Assembly: GCA_050255815.1 (NCBI GenBank)
Contig: JBLMVJ010000036.1
Location: 1-35,497 of the forward strand
DNA length: 35,497 bases
Source: JAGORM01 sp050255815
GTDB taxonomy: Bacteria; Patescibacteriota; Microgenomatia; Levybacterales; GWA1-39-11
Direction: 5' to 3'
Under the pieces are notes generated by a model. That model made no database searches and had not been told where the DNA came from. It was given only the letters and a program-made list of their open reading frames with translations. A program made the position numbers and the translations under genes. Below are positions 29,447-35,497 of this stretch, one piece after another (within the stretch, counting starts at the first letter, position 1; each line of letters opens with the position of its first letter).

Positions 29447-31681
29447 ATGAGATTGCCCTCTTTTTTGCTAGCTCTTATTTTAGCAATTTTATTTTCATTT
29501 AGTAGTGGATATTTTTTTAAAGTTTCGGCAGCAGATATAACTAGTACTTGGTCTAGTTCTTCTAAAATTCCTATTCCTGTAGCAAGCGCTGTTTCTATTA
29601 GTTCAAATAGCAAGGTTTTTTTAATGGGAGGATCTAATACCTTAGATTACTCGAATATATGGTCCTCTTCAATAAATAGCGCCCCGTTACTTAGTTGGGG
29701 AAATGAATCGTACCCTTTACCTCATCAGATGTTTTGGATGGCTAAAGCAGAAAAAAACGATAGCTACTATTTAATAGGAGGTGCTTCGCTCGAAACTTCT
29801 AACAAATATTTAAGCCTATCACTGAGGATTAAAAAAGATGCTCTAGGAAACATTAATAGTTTTATACCCTCAAGTCCCTTACCAGAAAATTTAGGCATGG
29901 GGGCTGCGACAATTGCAGGGGATAGATTATATTTTTCTGGAGGTTTTAGAGATTCATATGCAAGCGACAAGGTTTATAGCGCTTCGATTAATTCTGACGG
30001 GTCTTTGGAGGAATGGGAGCTTACTGGAATTATGCCAGAAAAACGTCTGGGTCATGGAATGGTTACTTATAAAGGATACCTTATAACCTTAGGTGGAAGT
30101 GATAATTCTAAATATTTAAGTTCCGTATATATTGCTAAACCGGACGCTAACGGATTAATCTCCTCTTGGGAGCAGGCTGAATCATTACCTACACCTATTT
30201 ACAGAGCCTCTATTGTGACGATAGGAAATATAATTCTAGTAATTGGTGGCTATGACGGAACTAGTAGTACAGACAAGATTTATTATGCCGAAATTAATGA
30301 TGATGGAACCATTTCTCCCTGGTCCATCAGCTCAAACCATTTACCTTCAGGATTACATGGGGCTGCCGAAGTAGTAGTAGGTGAAAACCTATATATAATA
30401 GGTGGTTACAGAGCAGCTTCGGATAGCTACCTTGACTCTGTTTATTATACGAAGCTGTCTCGGATTGCAAATGAGGTTGATTTGAACGTTGAATTATTAA
30501 AACAAACAGATCCATTATGGAGAAATTTTGAATACGACTCTGCAAACCTTTGGGCTCCACCTAAAATGATAGGTATAGACAGATGGGGATGTGCTCTTAC
30601 CTCAGCAGCTATGATTTTGAGATATTATGGTATATTTAGACTCCCAGACGGTACAGTTTTGGATCCTGGTTCATTAAATGAGTGGTTAAAGAAAGAGAAA
30701 GACGGATATTTAGGAACTGGGTGGATAAACTGGGAAAAAATTTCTATCCTTTCAAAAAAATCCAAAAATCAAAATCCAGCATTTCTTTATGATGCACTAG
30801 AGTTTAAATATGGAACAGCTTCCTCATCTTTAATTAGAGACGATTTAAAAAATAGCATGCCCGTAATCCTTGAAGAACAGGGGCATTTTATAGTTGCAAA
30901 AGGAACAAATAGAGAAACTTTTACAATAAATGATCCTTTTTATTTTCGCAACTTCCTAACTGATTACGGAAATAAATTCTTAAGTATAAGGAGGTATATT
31001 CCTTCTTACAGCGACATATCTTATATTATCCTGACTACAACTAACAATCTTGCGGTTTCAGTAAAGGATAAGGCGGGAAATTTGGTAGGTGATTATGTTA
31101 TTGAAGGACGATTATCAAATGCGATTGATGGTGGGAATAATAATAGTAATTTCTTGAATACTTATTATATTCCGAAACCAGAAAGCGGATTATATGGCGT
31201 TGAGATTTCTTCTAATATATCTACAATCTATAATCTTGGAGTATATCTTTATGATATTCAAGGCAATGTGAGTACATTTTCCCAGAATGGAATAGTTGGG
31301 GAGGGGAAGGCTGATGTTTTTACCATAAAATTTGATAAAGCTTTAGCTAATAGCTCTAAAGCATCTTTCCGATATTCGTTTGACTCATTAATTTCTGATT
31401 TAGATCTTCTTTTTGCCCGCAAAGAAATTAAAAAGCATGGAGTATATATTTCTTTAAGAGAAAAAATCCAAGAGGCAAAAAAGAAGTCTTTAAGAAAAGA
31501 AGGAGATGGAAGAGAATCTATATCTATTTTTATAAAAGAGCTTAATTCTAAAAAGAAAGAAATATCGGAGGTGGCTTTTCAAATCTTAAATCGTGGGGCA
31601 GTGTTTTTGTTGGACTCTAAGAACAATGAAAAACGCCAAAATGATAGTTATGACAGAAGTAAACATCTTGAAGAGGATTAA
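29447..31681 (+). CDS. Secreted Kelch-repeat protein with C39-like peptidase domain (744 aa)
   Basis: Start chosen at ATG 29447: it gives a signal peptide (MRLPSFLLALILAILF ... KVSAA) and fits the promoter, whereas the frame from 29384 starts upstream of it. Residues about 40-340 hold some six Kelch-type units (VFLMGGSN, YYLIGGAS, LYFSGGF, LITLGGSD, ILVIGGYDG, LYIIGGYR), a beta-propeller. Residues about 350-525 form a papain-like C39_2 domain with Cys382 (RWGCALTSAAM), His480 (GHFIVAKG) and Asp496 (TINDPF). The C-terminal 170 residues are beta-rich then strongly basic and helical. An extracellular protease or amidase is expected. The gene is more AT-rich than its neighbours. Confidence 0.82.
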   Translation: MRLPSFLLALILAILFSFSSGYFFKVSAADITSTWSSSSKIPIPVASAVSISSNSKVFLMGGSNTLDYSNIWSSSINSAPLLSWGNESYPLPHQMFWMAKAEKNDSYYLIGGASLETSNKYLSLSLRIKKDALGNINSFIPSSPLPENLGMGAATIAGDRLYFSGGFRDSYASDKVYSASINSDGSLEEWELTGIMPEKRLGHGMVTYKGYLITLGGSDNSKYLSSVYIAKPDANGLISSWEQAESLPTPIYRASIVTIGNIILVIGGYDGTSSTDKIYYAEINDDGTISPWSISSNHLPSGLHGAAEVVVGENLYIIGGYRAASDSYLDSVYYTKLSRIANEVDLNVELLKQTDPLWRNFEYDSANLWAPPKMIGIDRWGCALTSAAMILRYYGIFRLPDGTVLDPGSLNEWLKKEKDGYLGTGWINWEKISILSKKSKNQNPAFLYDALEFKYGTASSSLIRDDLKNSMPVILEEQGHFIVAKGTNRETFTINDPFYFRNFLTDYGNKFLSIRRYIPSYSDISYIILTTTNNLAVSVKDKAGNLVGDYVIEGRLSNAIDGGNNNSNFLNTYYIPKPESGLYGVEISSNISTIYNLGVYLYDIQGNVSTFSQNGIVGEGKADVFTIKFDKALANSSKASFRYSFDSLISDLDLLFARKEIKKHGVYISLREKIQEAKKKSLRKEGDGRESISIFIKELNSKKKEISEVAFQILNRGAVFLLDSKNNEKRQNDSYDRSKHLEED

Positions 31682-31696
31682 GAAGTTCTGCATAAT
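31668..31696 (+). promoter_or_regulatory. Promoter of the ATP-cone nuclease, leaderless spacing
   Basis: TTGAAG - 17 nt - CATAAT, ending 6 nt before GTG 31703. The -35 lies in the last codons of the Kelch-C39 gene. Confidence 0.55.
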
Positions 31697-31702
31697 AGGT
31701 GG

Positions 31703-32524
31703 GTGGGGCATTTATACGTAGTTAAAAGAAACGGGGAAGTAGAGCCTTTTACAGAGGAAAAAGTGGTTAACACCATGGAGCGTGTTGGTGTGCCCAGCTC
31801 CTTGCAGGCAGAAGTGTTAGCCCACGTAAGAAACCGCTTCCAGGGAGAATACATTTCCACGGATGAACTTTTTAAGCACGTTTTTGAATTCCTCAAAAAA
31901 GCTGATAAAAAATCCAGCCTCCGGCTAAACCTGCGCCGCGCTATTTTTGACCTGGGCCCCACCGGATTTCCATTTGAGCGGTATTTGGCCCGGATATTCC
32001 AGGACCAGGGGTATAAAACGCTGGTGGACGCGCATATGATGGGGGAGTGCGTCATGCATGAGATAGACGTCCTGTTGGAAAGAGACGGGAAACAGGAAGT
32101 CATAGAAGCTAAATTCCATAATGACCTGGGTTCTAAAACAGATGTCCATGTAGCCCTTTACACCCACGCCAGGTTCCTGGACATATCCAAAAAAAATAAT
32201 ATTGAAAACGTTTGGATTATTACTAATACTAAACTTACCACTGACGCTATAACGTACGCCACGTGTAAAGGCATAAAAGTGCTGGCATGGAATTTTCCTT
32301 CCGGCGGAAGTTTGCAGCATTTTGTGGAAACGCCAAAGATGTACCCTATCACTATCCTTACTGACCTTACCCGGGAAGAAAAATACCGTCTCATAGAGGA
32401 CAATATCATTCTATGCCGGGACCTTCTCAACCTCACCCCAACAGAAATTAACAGCTTTCCGTTAGTAAAGCGTTCCCACCTGGAACGCGCCGTCAAAAGC
32501 GCGCGGATCTTGTTAGAGCAGTAA
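31703..32524 (+). CDS. ATP-cone domain fused to a PD-(D/E)XK (Mrr-like) nuclease
   Basis: A 273-aa protein from GTG 31703. Residues about 3-90 form an ATP cone (LYVVKRNGEVEPFTEEKVVNTMERVGVP), the dATP/ATP-sensing module also in NrdR. Residues about 95-200 are a restriction-endonuclease fold: the FERYLARIFQDQGY helix, then D122 (HEIDVLLERDG) and E135-x-K137 (EVIEAKFHND), the PD-(D/E)XK metal site of type IV/Mrr-like enzymes. The C-terminus (about 225-273) looks like a helix-hairpin-helix-type DNA-binding tail (LTPTEINSFPLVKRSHLERAVKSARILL). The combination suggests a nucleotide-regulated DNase, in repair or defence. GTG start inferred from promoter spacing. Confidence 0.82.
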   Translation: MGHLYVVKRNGEVEPFTEEKVVNTMERVGVPSSLQAEVLAHVRNRFQGEYISTDELFKHVFEFLKKADKKSSLRLNLRRAIFDLGPTGFPFERYLARIFQDQGYKTLVDAHMMGECVMHEIDVLLERDGKQEVIEAKFHNDLGSKTDVHVALYTHARFLDISKKNNIENVWIITNTKLTTDAITYATCKGIKVLAWNFPSGGSLQHFVETPKMYPITILTDLTREEKYRLIEDNIILCRDLLNLTPTEINSFPLVKRSHLERAVKSARILLEQ

Positions 32525-32567
32525 AACGCGTTCAAGAAAGTTTGACAGAATTATTACGGAATTATTA

Positions 32568-32597
32568 TTGACTTTGTTGGTGGATACGTACTACCAT
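32568..32597 (+). promoter_or_regulatory. sodN promoter
   Basis: TTGACT - 18 nt - TACCAT, ending 8 nt before ATG 32606; the -10 is weak. A second -35-like TTGACA lies at 32542-32547, followed by TTATTG at a 17-nt spacing. Confidence 0.4.
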
Positions 32598-32605
32598 AAG
32601 TAGGT

Positions 32606-33067
32606 ATGGACTTTAAATTCTTTGAAAAATTTTTAAAAGTGGAAACCGTGTATGCACACTGTGATATTCCCTGCGGCATCTATGACCCCACCCCTTTGCA
32701 GATAGCAGCACACACTGTTTTGAGGATGACGGGGATGTTAGGTGAAAAAACAGAAATCCATGACATAGCGCGTATAGTACATGTTAAGGAAGAACATGGA
32801 GATAAGGTTGAAGATGAACTGGGTACGTTAGAAAATGATTATTTTAAACCGGAACATTATGAAAAATTCCCAGAGCTGAAAGGATTAATTGCGGATGCAG
32901 TAAAACTTTCGGTTGAGACGCGGCAGAAAATAGACATGGAAAAAGCCCAGCAACTGGTAGATAAAGCGTTGCAGATTGCGGAAATCTTCTATCAGACAAA
33001 AGGCGTTACCCCGGTTAGAGTTCCTTCCCTCTATCCTACTAAAGGTGAAATAGTTACCTACAAATGA
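32606..33067 (+). CDS. sodN: Nickel-containing superoxide dismutase precursor
   Basis: Dismutes superoxide at a nickel site. The 153-aa precursor has a 17-residue leader (MDFKFFEKFLKVETVYA) that must be cut before His18 to expose the nickel hook HCDIPCGIYDP. The hook gives mature His1, Cys2 (C19), Cys6 (C23) and Tyr9 (Y26). The helical body continues PTPLQIAAHTVLRMTGML and the four-helix bundle typical of the family. Length and motif are standard, so this assignment is firm. It overlaps the maturation protease gene by 4 nt (ATGA), indicating coupled translation. Ni-SOD is patchily distributed among bacteria and likely came by transfer at some point. Confidence 0.96.
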   Translation: MDFKFFEKFLKVETVYAHCDIPCGIYDPTPLQIAAHTVLRMTGMLGEKTEIHDIARIVHVKEEHGDKVEDELGTLENDYFKPEHYEKFPELKGLIADAVKLSVETRQKIDMEKAQQLVDKALQIAEIFYQTKGVTPVRVPSLYPTKGEIVTYK

Positions 33068-33336
33068 TCTTCTCATTCTATAAAGTTTCCGGCCACAGCA
33101 TGGAGCCTTATCTTCATGAAGGCGATAAAGTTCTCACATGTTCGTTTTTGAAAATATCCGAGGGAGACGTAATTGTTTTCAAAAAAGGAGAAACAAAATT
33201 TATAAAACGGGTTAGAAAAATCGAATCGAACTTCTATTCTTGCGAAGGGGATAATAAACATGATAGTCTGGATAGTAAAAAGTTAGGACCTATTCCTAAA
33301 AAAAATATTCTTGGAAAAGTAGTCCTTAAAATATAA
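33064..33336 (+). CDS. sodX: Nickel-type SOD maturation protease (S26-like)
   Basis: A 90-aa minimal signal-peptidase-like protein. Ser12 in VSGHSMEPYLHEGDKVL and Lys48 in KFIKRVRKIE form the Ser/Lys dyad of the S24/S26 clan; GDNKHDSLDSKKLGPIP is the third conserved box. There is no membrane anchor, as usual for SodX. It overlaps sodN by 4 nt and should remove the 17-residue leader of that precursor. Its own stop overlaps the next ATG by one base (TAATG), continuing the operon. Confidence 0.92.
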   Translation: MIFSFYKVSGHSMEPYLHEGDKVLTCSFLKISEGDVIVFKKGETKFIKRVRKIESNFYSCEGDNKHDSLDSKKLGPIPKKNILGKVVLKI

Positions 33337-33848
33337 TGTTTTTTGTTGCATTTATTCTTATTGTTATTCTCTTACTGCTTTTGTCCGCCGTGTGGCCGCC
33401 TGATTCCCCCTGGAGTCCTTGGTGGAAAACGTATAAGAAGGCAGGGCGTGCTATTATTAGACTCGGAAATATTAGCTCGAAGGATAAGGTATACGAGTTA
33501 GGGTCAGGGGATGGGGAGTTTTTGCTGCTGGTAGCAAAGGAAGTTGGTTGTGAATGTGTGGGAGTAGAGATAGACCCATTGCGGGATACTATTGCAAGAG
33601 TCCGTTCCAGATTCTCCGGGTTAGATAAAAAAATTACGTTTAAGAAGAAAAATTTTTTTGATGAAGACTTGCGCAGCGCGGACGTAGTCTATGTGTATCT
33701 CATCCCCCGGGTTTTAAAAAAACTGATCCCAAAACTAAAAAAGGAACTCAAGAAAAATACGCGGATTATTTCCTACCGTTATAAAATGGATTTGCCGTTG
33801 GTAAAAGAAGACACAGCAAACAAGCTCTTCCTTTACAAGCTTCCATAA
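33336..33848 (+). CDS. Membrane-anchored class I SAM methyltransferase
   Basis: A 170-aa protein. An N-terminal membrane span (FFVAFILIVILLLLLSAVW, residues 2-20) precedes a short WPPDSPWSPWW linker and a compact methyltransferase core: VYELGSGDGEFLLLVAKEVG (motif I), CVGVEIDPLRDTIARVR (motif II), ADVVYVYLIPRVLKKLIPKL. It resembles the small FkbM/DOT1-like or N-methyltransferases seen in CPR genomes. Start overlaps the sodX stop by one base, so it is translationally coupled, though a functional link to Ni-SOD is not evident. Confidence 0.82.
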   Translation: MFFVAFILIVILLLLLSAVWPPDSPWSPWWKTYKKAGRAIIRLGNISSKDKVYELGSGDGEFLLLVAKEVGCECVGVEIDPLRDTIARVRSRFSGLDKKITFKKKNFFDEDLRSADVVYVYLIPRVLKKLIPKLKKELKKNTRIISYRYKMDLPLVKEDTANKLFLYKLP

Positions 33849-33880
33849 TTTTTGCCTCAAAAAATAAAACTTGACCGGAG

Positions 33881-33889
33881 TGGTATACT
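33881..33889 (+). promoter_or_regulatory. Extended -10 promoter of the zinc-ribbon gene
   Basis: TGGTATACT, with the start of transcription expected near 33896, about 20 nt before ATG 33916. Confidence 0.45.
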
Positions 33890-33915
33890 GGAAGTGGTTA
33901 TTAAACCGCTGTCCT

Positions 33916-34194
33916 ATGTTTGGACAAGAACCTCATACAGAAGAAAAAAGGTGCCAAAGCTGCGGCATGCCCATTTCAGTCCACAGTTTTGGTACTAACG
34001 CATCAGGCAGTATGAACTTTGACTACTGCATGTATTGTTTCCAAAAAGGAGGATTCACAGAGCCTGATATTACAAAACAGGAAATGATAAGAAGGCTTTC
34101 GATCGTGATGAGTAAAGAAATGGGAGAAGAGGACGTGCTGGAGAAGGCGGATGCAATTATCACCGGATTGAAGCGCTGGAGAAATCTGGCGTAA
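33916..34194 (+). CDS. Putative zinc-ribbon protein (92 aa)
   Basis: Start chosen at ATG 33916 (MFGQEPHTEEKRCQSCG); the longer frame begins at a TTG upstream of the promoter. The core CQSCGMPISVHSFGTNASGSMNFDYCMYCFQKGGF has two CxxC pairs and matches the putative zinc-ribbon family (Zn_ribbon_2/PF12674-like) found across bacteria. A helical tail follows (TKQEMIRRLSIVMSKEMGEED). Function unknown. It converges on the FemAB-like gene with a 1-nt gap between stops. Confidence 0.85.
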   Translation: MFGQEPHTEEKRCQSCGMPISVHSFGTNASGSMNFDYCMYCFQKGGFTEPDITKQEMIRRLSIVMSKEMGEEDVLEKADAIITGLKRWRNLA

Positions 34195-34195
34195 A

Positions 34196-35227
34196 TCACT
34201 TCTTCATCTTCAGAAACATCCAGCGTAATTTGTCTGCAGCTATCATTCCTCTGTATAGCAATGGGTCTAGCACGTAATCATAGCTCCCTACGTATTCTGT
34301 AAGTATAGCGCCGTAACCCTGTTTAAATTTATGGAATCCGTACCAGGGGTCTTTAGGGTCCGCATCCGTGCCTAGTGCCCCCCACATATCAAAATGTTTT
34401 AAACCCAGCTTTTTACCCAACCGGATTGTTTCCCACATGATCAGGTTGCTTGCCATGGCCTCCCGGTGTTCACGAGAAGATGCGCCGTATGGATAGTAGA
34501 GCCAGTCCTTGAAAGAAAAGAGGACCCAGGAGGTAAGGATTTCTTCGCCGAGTTTTGCATGCAACAAGTGGTATGACAATTCGTCTTTAGTCTTTGGTCT
34601 TTGGCTCTTAGAATTTCCGAGAAGTTCCCAAAGACTTCTATGATAGTCTGGTGTGTGTGCGTAAAATTTCTGGCGGGTTGTTGTTTCTTCGTACAGTTTT
34701 AGAAAAGCTTCAAAGCCTTTCTCTGAATTATCCTCAATTATCTCCACTCCGTGTTTCTGTGCGACTTTAATGTTGTATCTGGTTTTGGGGTGCATTTGTT
34801 TTAGAAGCTCTTCCTCTGTTTTTTCAATATCCAAAACAAAGGTGAATTTAGTAAAAAGCGGGTGAAAGGAAGGCTTGAGACTGAGTTTTTCCGGTTTAAA
34901 ATTTGGAGCATCTTCCCTTATTACATTCGGCTCCAGCTGTACATATATGCAGTTATACGTTTTACAAACAGATGAGATATCCTCAAGTATTTCTTTTGAG
35001 GGAAGGCTTCCTTTTGGCAAATACCCTATGGTATAGGAAAGCTTTGGTACTTTGTGTAAGGTTAACGTATAACCGTCCTCTACTTTTTTCCCTAAAATTT
35101 TTCCACGCCTGATAACCGTAACCCCGGTTTTTTTCCTGAATTCCCCCCACTCAAAGGACTGTAAAGGATGGGAAACACTTTTATTAAAAGCATCTTTGTA
35201 CTCCTCGGTAATATCAATAAATTGCAT
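34196..35227 (-). CDS. FemAB/FemX-like peptidoglycan bridge aminoacyltransferase
   Basis: A 343-aa protein with two GNAT-like halves. The first has LQSFEWGEFRKKTG, YTIGYLPKGSLP and VQLEPNV; the second has LLKQMHPKTRYNIKVAQKHGVEI, LYEETTTRQKFYAHTPDYHR, YPYGASSREHREAMASNLIMWE and FDMWGALG.DPKDPWYGFHKFKQGYG. The KTRYNIKxAxKxGV and GFHKFKxGYG motifs are characteristic of FemX/FemAB enzymes, which use aminoacyl-tRNA to extend the lipid II side chain. The seryl tRNAs in this window could in principle be donors but nothing shows this. The upstream 98 nt are an imperfect palindrome. Confidence 0.9.
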   Translation of the reverse strand: MQFIDITEEYKDAFNKSVSHPLQSFEWGEFRKKTGVTVIRRGKILGKKVEDGYTLTLHKVPKLSYTIGYLPKGSLPSKEILEDISSVCKTYNCIYVQLEPNVIREDAPNFKPEKLSLKPSFHPLFTKFTFVLDIEKTEEELLKQMHPKTRYNIKVAQKHGVEIIEDNSEKGFEAFLKLYEETTTRQKFYAHTPDYHRSLWELLGNSKSQRPKTKDELSYHLLHAKLGEEILTSWVLFSFKDWLYYPYGASSREHREAMASNLIMWETIRLGKKLGLKHFDMWGALGTDADPKDPWYGFHKFKQGYGAILTEYVGSYDYVLDPLLYRGMIAADKLRWMFLKMKK

Positions 35228-35325
35228 AAATTCTAAATCCTAAAATCGAAACTCGAAACAAATTCTAAATTAGAATTTGGAAAATTCCAAAATTGTTTTG
35301 GATTTCGGATTTCGTACTTCGAATT
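35228..35325. repeat. 98-nt AT-rich imperfect inverted repeat
   Basis: The outer arms (about 35228-35259 and the reverse complement of 35297-35327) agree at about 22 of 32 positions. Inside are CAAATTCTAA/TTAGAATTTG (35259-35279), GGAAAATTCC (35279-35288) and CCAAAATTGTTTTGG (35287-35301). No ORF. It fills the gap between the helicase and the FemAB-like gene on the same strand. Confidence 0.65.
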
Positions 35326-35497
35326 TCACAGAAAGGGTGGTGCCCCATCCTCCAGGATCTCCATATTATTATCTAATACTTCCTGGGGCAATTCAAAGAT
35401 GAATCTGGAGACCGTGTTATGGATCCGCTGGCCAAAAAACAACCGCTGCCTTGTGAAGGTTAAATATAATTTTTCCTTTGCCCGGGTAATCCCTACA
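35326..35497 (-). CDS. C-terminal end of a UvrD/PcrA-type helicase (partial)
   Basis: The last 56 codons of a gene running off the right edge, minus strand, TGA at 35326-35328. The sequence begins VGITRAKEKLYLTFTRQRLFFG and continues with SRFIFELPQEVLDNN, ending GAPPFL. The VGITRAKEKLYL motif is helicase motif VI of superfamily 1A enzymes (UvrD, PcrA, Rep); the following SRFxxELP is also conserved. The start lies outside the window, so nothing can be said about the rest. Confidence 0.88.
   Translation of the reverse strand, partial: VGITRAKEKLYLTFTRQRLFFGQRIHNTVSRFIFELPQEVLDNNMEILEDGAPPFL

Noticed and set aside
1..35497. TGA recoded as Gly or Trp, as in Gracilibacteria/Absconditabacteria
   Set aside because: smpB, sodN, the 474-aa gene and the 180-aa gene all end at TGA at the expected family length or just before the next gene.

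Overview
The window looks like a chromosomal segment of a Candidate Phyla Radiation (Patescibacteria) bacterium, most likely Microgenomates-like. This placement is inferred from gene content: a VirD4/TraG-type ATPase and a polytopic VirB6-like membrane protein without a full conjugation locus, a DUF5667 protein, class II ribonucleotide reductase, a SpoIID-like protein fused to a coiled coil, and many lineage-specific proteins. TGA ends several genes (smpB, sodN, the 474-aa gene), so the TGA-recoding groups Gracilibacteria/Absconditabacteria are excluded. No insertion sequence, prophage or CRISPR array was seen.

Layout. 1-5.6 kb: a 1023-aa unknown protein convergent with a secreted/polytopic VirB6-like protein, which is divergent from a DUF5667 protein. 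5.6-9.9 kb: a nucleotide-reduction operon, nrdR - DUF6941 - TM protein - nrdJ, behind a promoter carrying two NrdR boxes exactly 32 bp apart. 10.0-12.3 kb: a cobalamin riboswitch with terminator just ahead of a PduO-type cob(I)alamin adenosyltransferase (it makes the cofactor NrdJ uses), then a 474-aa protein and an overlapping 52-aa protein, both with Cys-pair zinc-ribbon motifs. 12.7-14.4 kb: comF-like gene, smpB and its partner tmRNA, which carries an unusually long tag (about 27 codons). 14.4-21.2 kb, minus strand: coiled-coil protein, PP2C-TM-beta-propeller protein, two small membrane proteins (one with a bacterial PH domain), SpoIID-like protein, MidA-like methyltransferase. 21.2-24.6 kb: tRNA-Ile(UAU) with a small ORF that starts on its last base, then the TraG-like ATPase and an acidic partner. 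24.7-25.0 kb: an unassigned three-way-junction RNA and two tRNA-Ser genes. 25.1-31.7 kb: small membrane/unknown proteins, FAD-dependent reductase, a 21-aa Lys-rich ORF, acyltransferase, methyltransferase, secreted Kelch-C39 protein. 31.7-35.5 kb: ATP-cone/PD-(D/E)XK nuclease, Ni-superoxide dismutase with its maturation protease, methyltransferase, zinc-ribbon protein, FemAB-like transferase and the C-terminus of a UvrD/PcrA helicase.

The strongest window-wide pattern is regulatory. For at least eight genes a good -10 box (often with a -35 or an extended TGn) ends exactly 6 nt before the start codon, so transcription should begin at the A/G of the start codon. Four more lie within 7-9 nt. Shine-Dalgarno sequences are mostly absent. 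This points to pervasive leaderless mRNAs and was used to correct several start codons.
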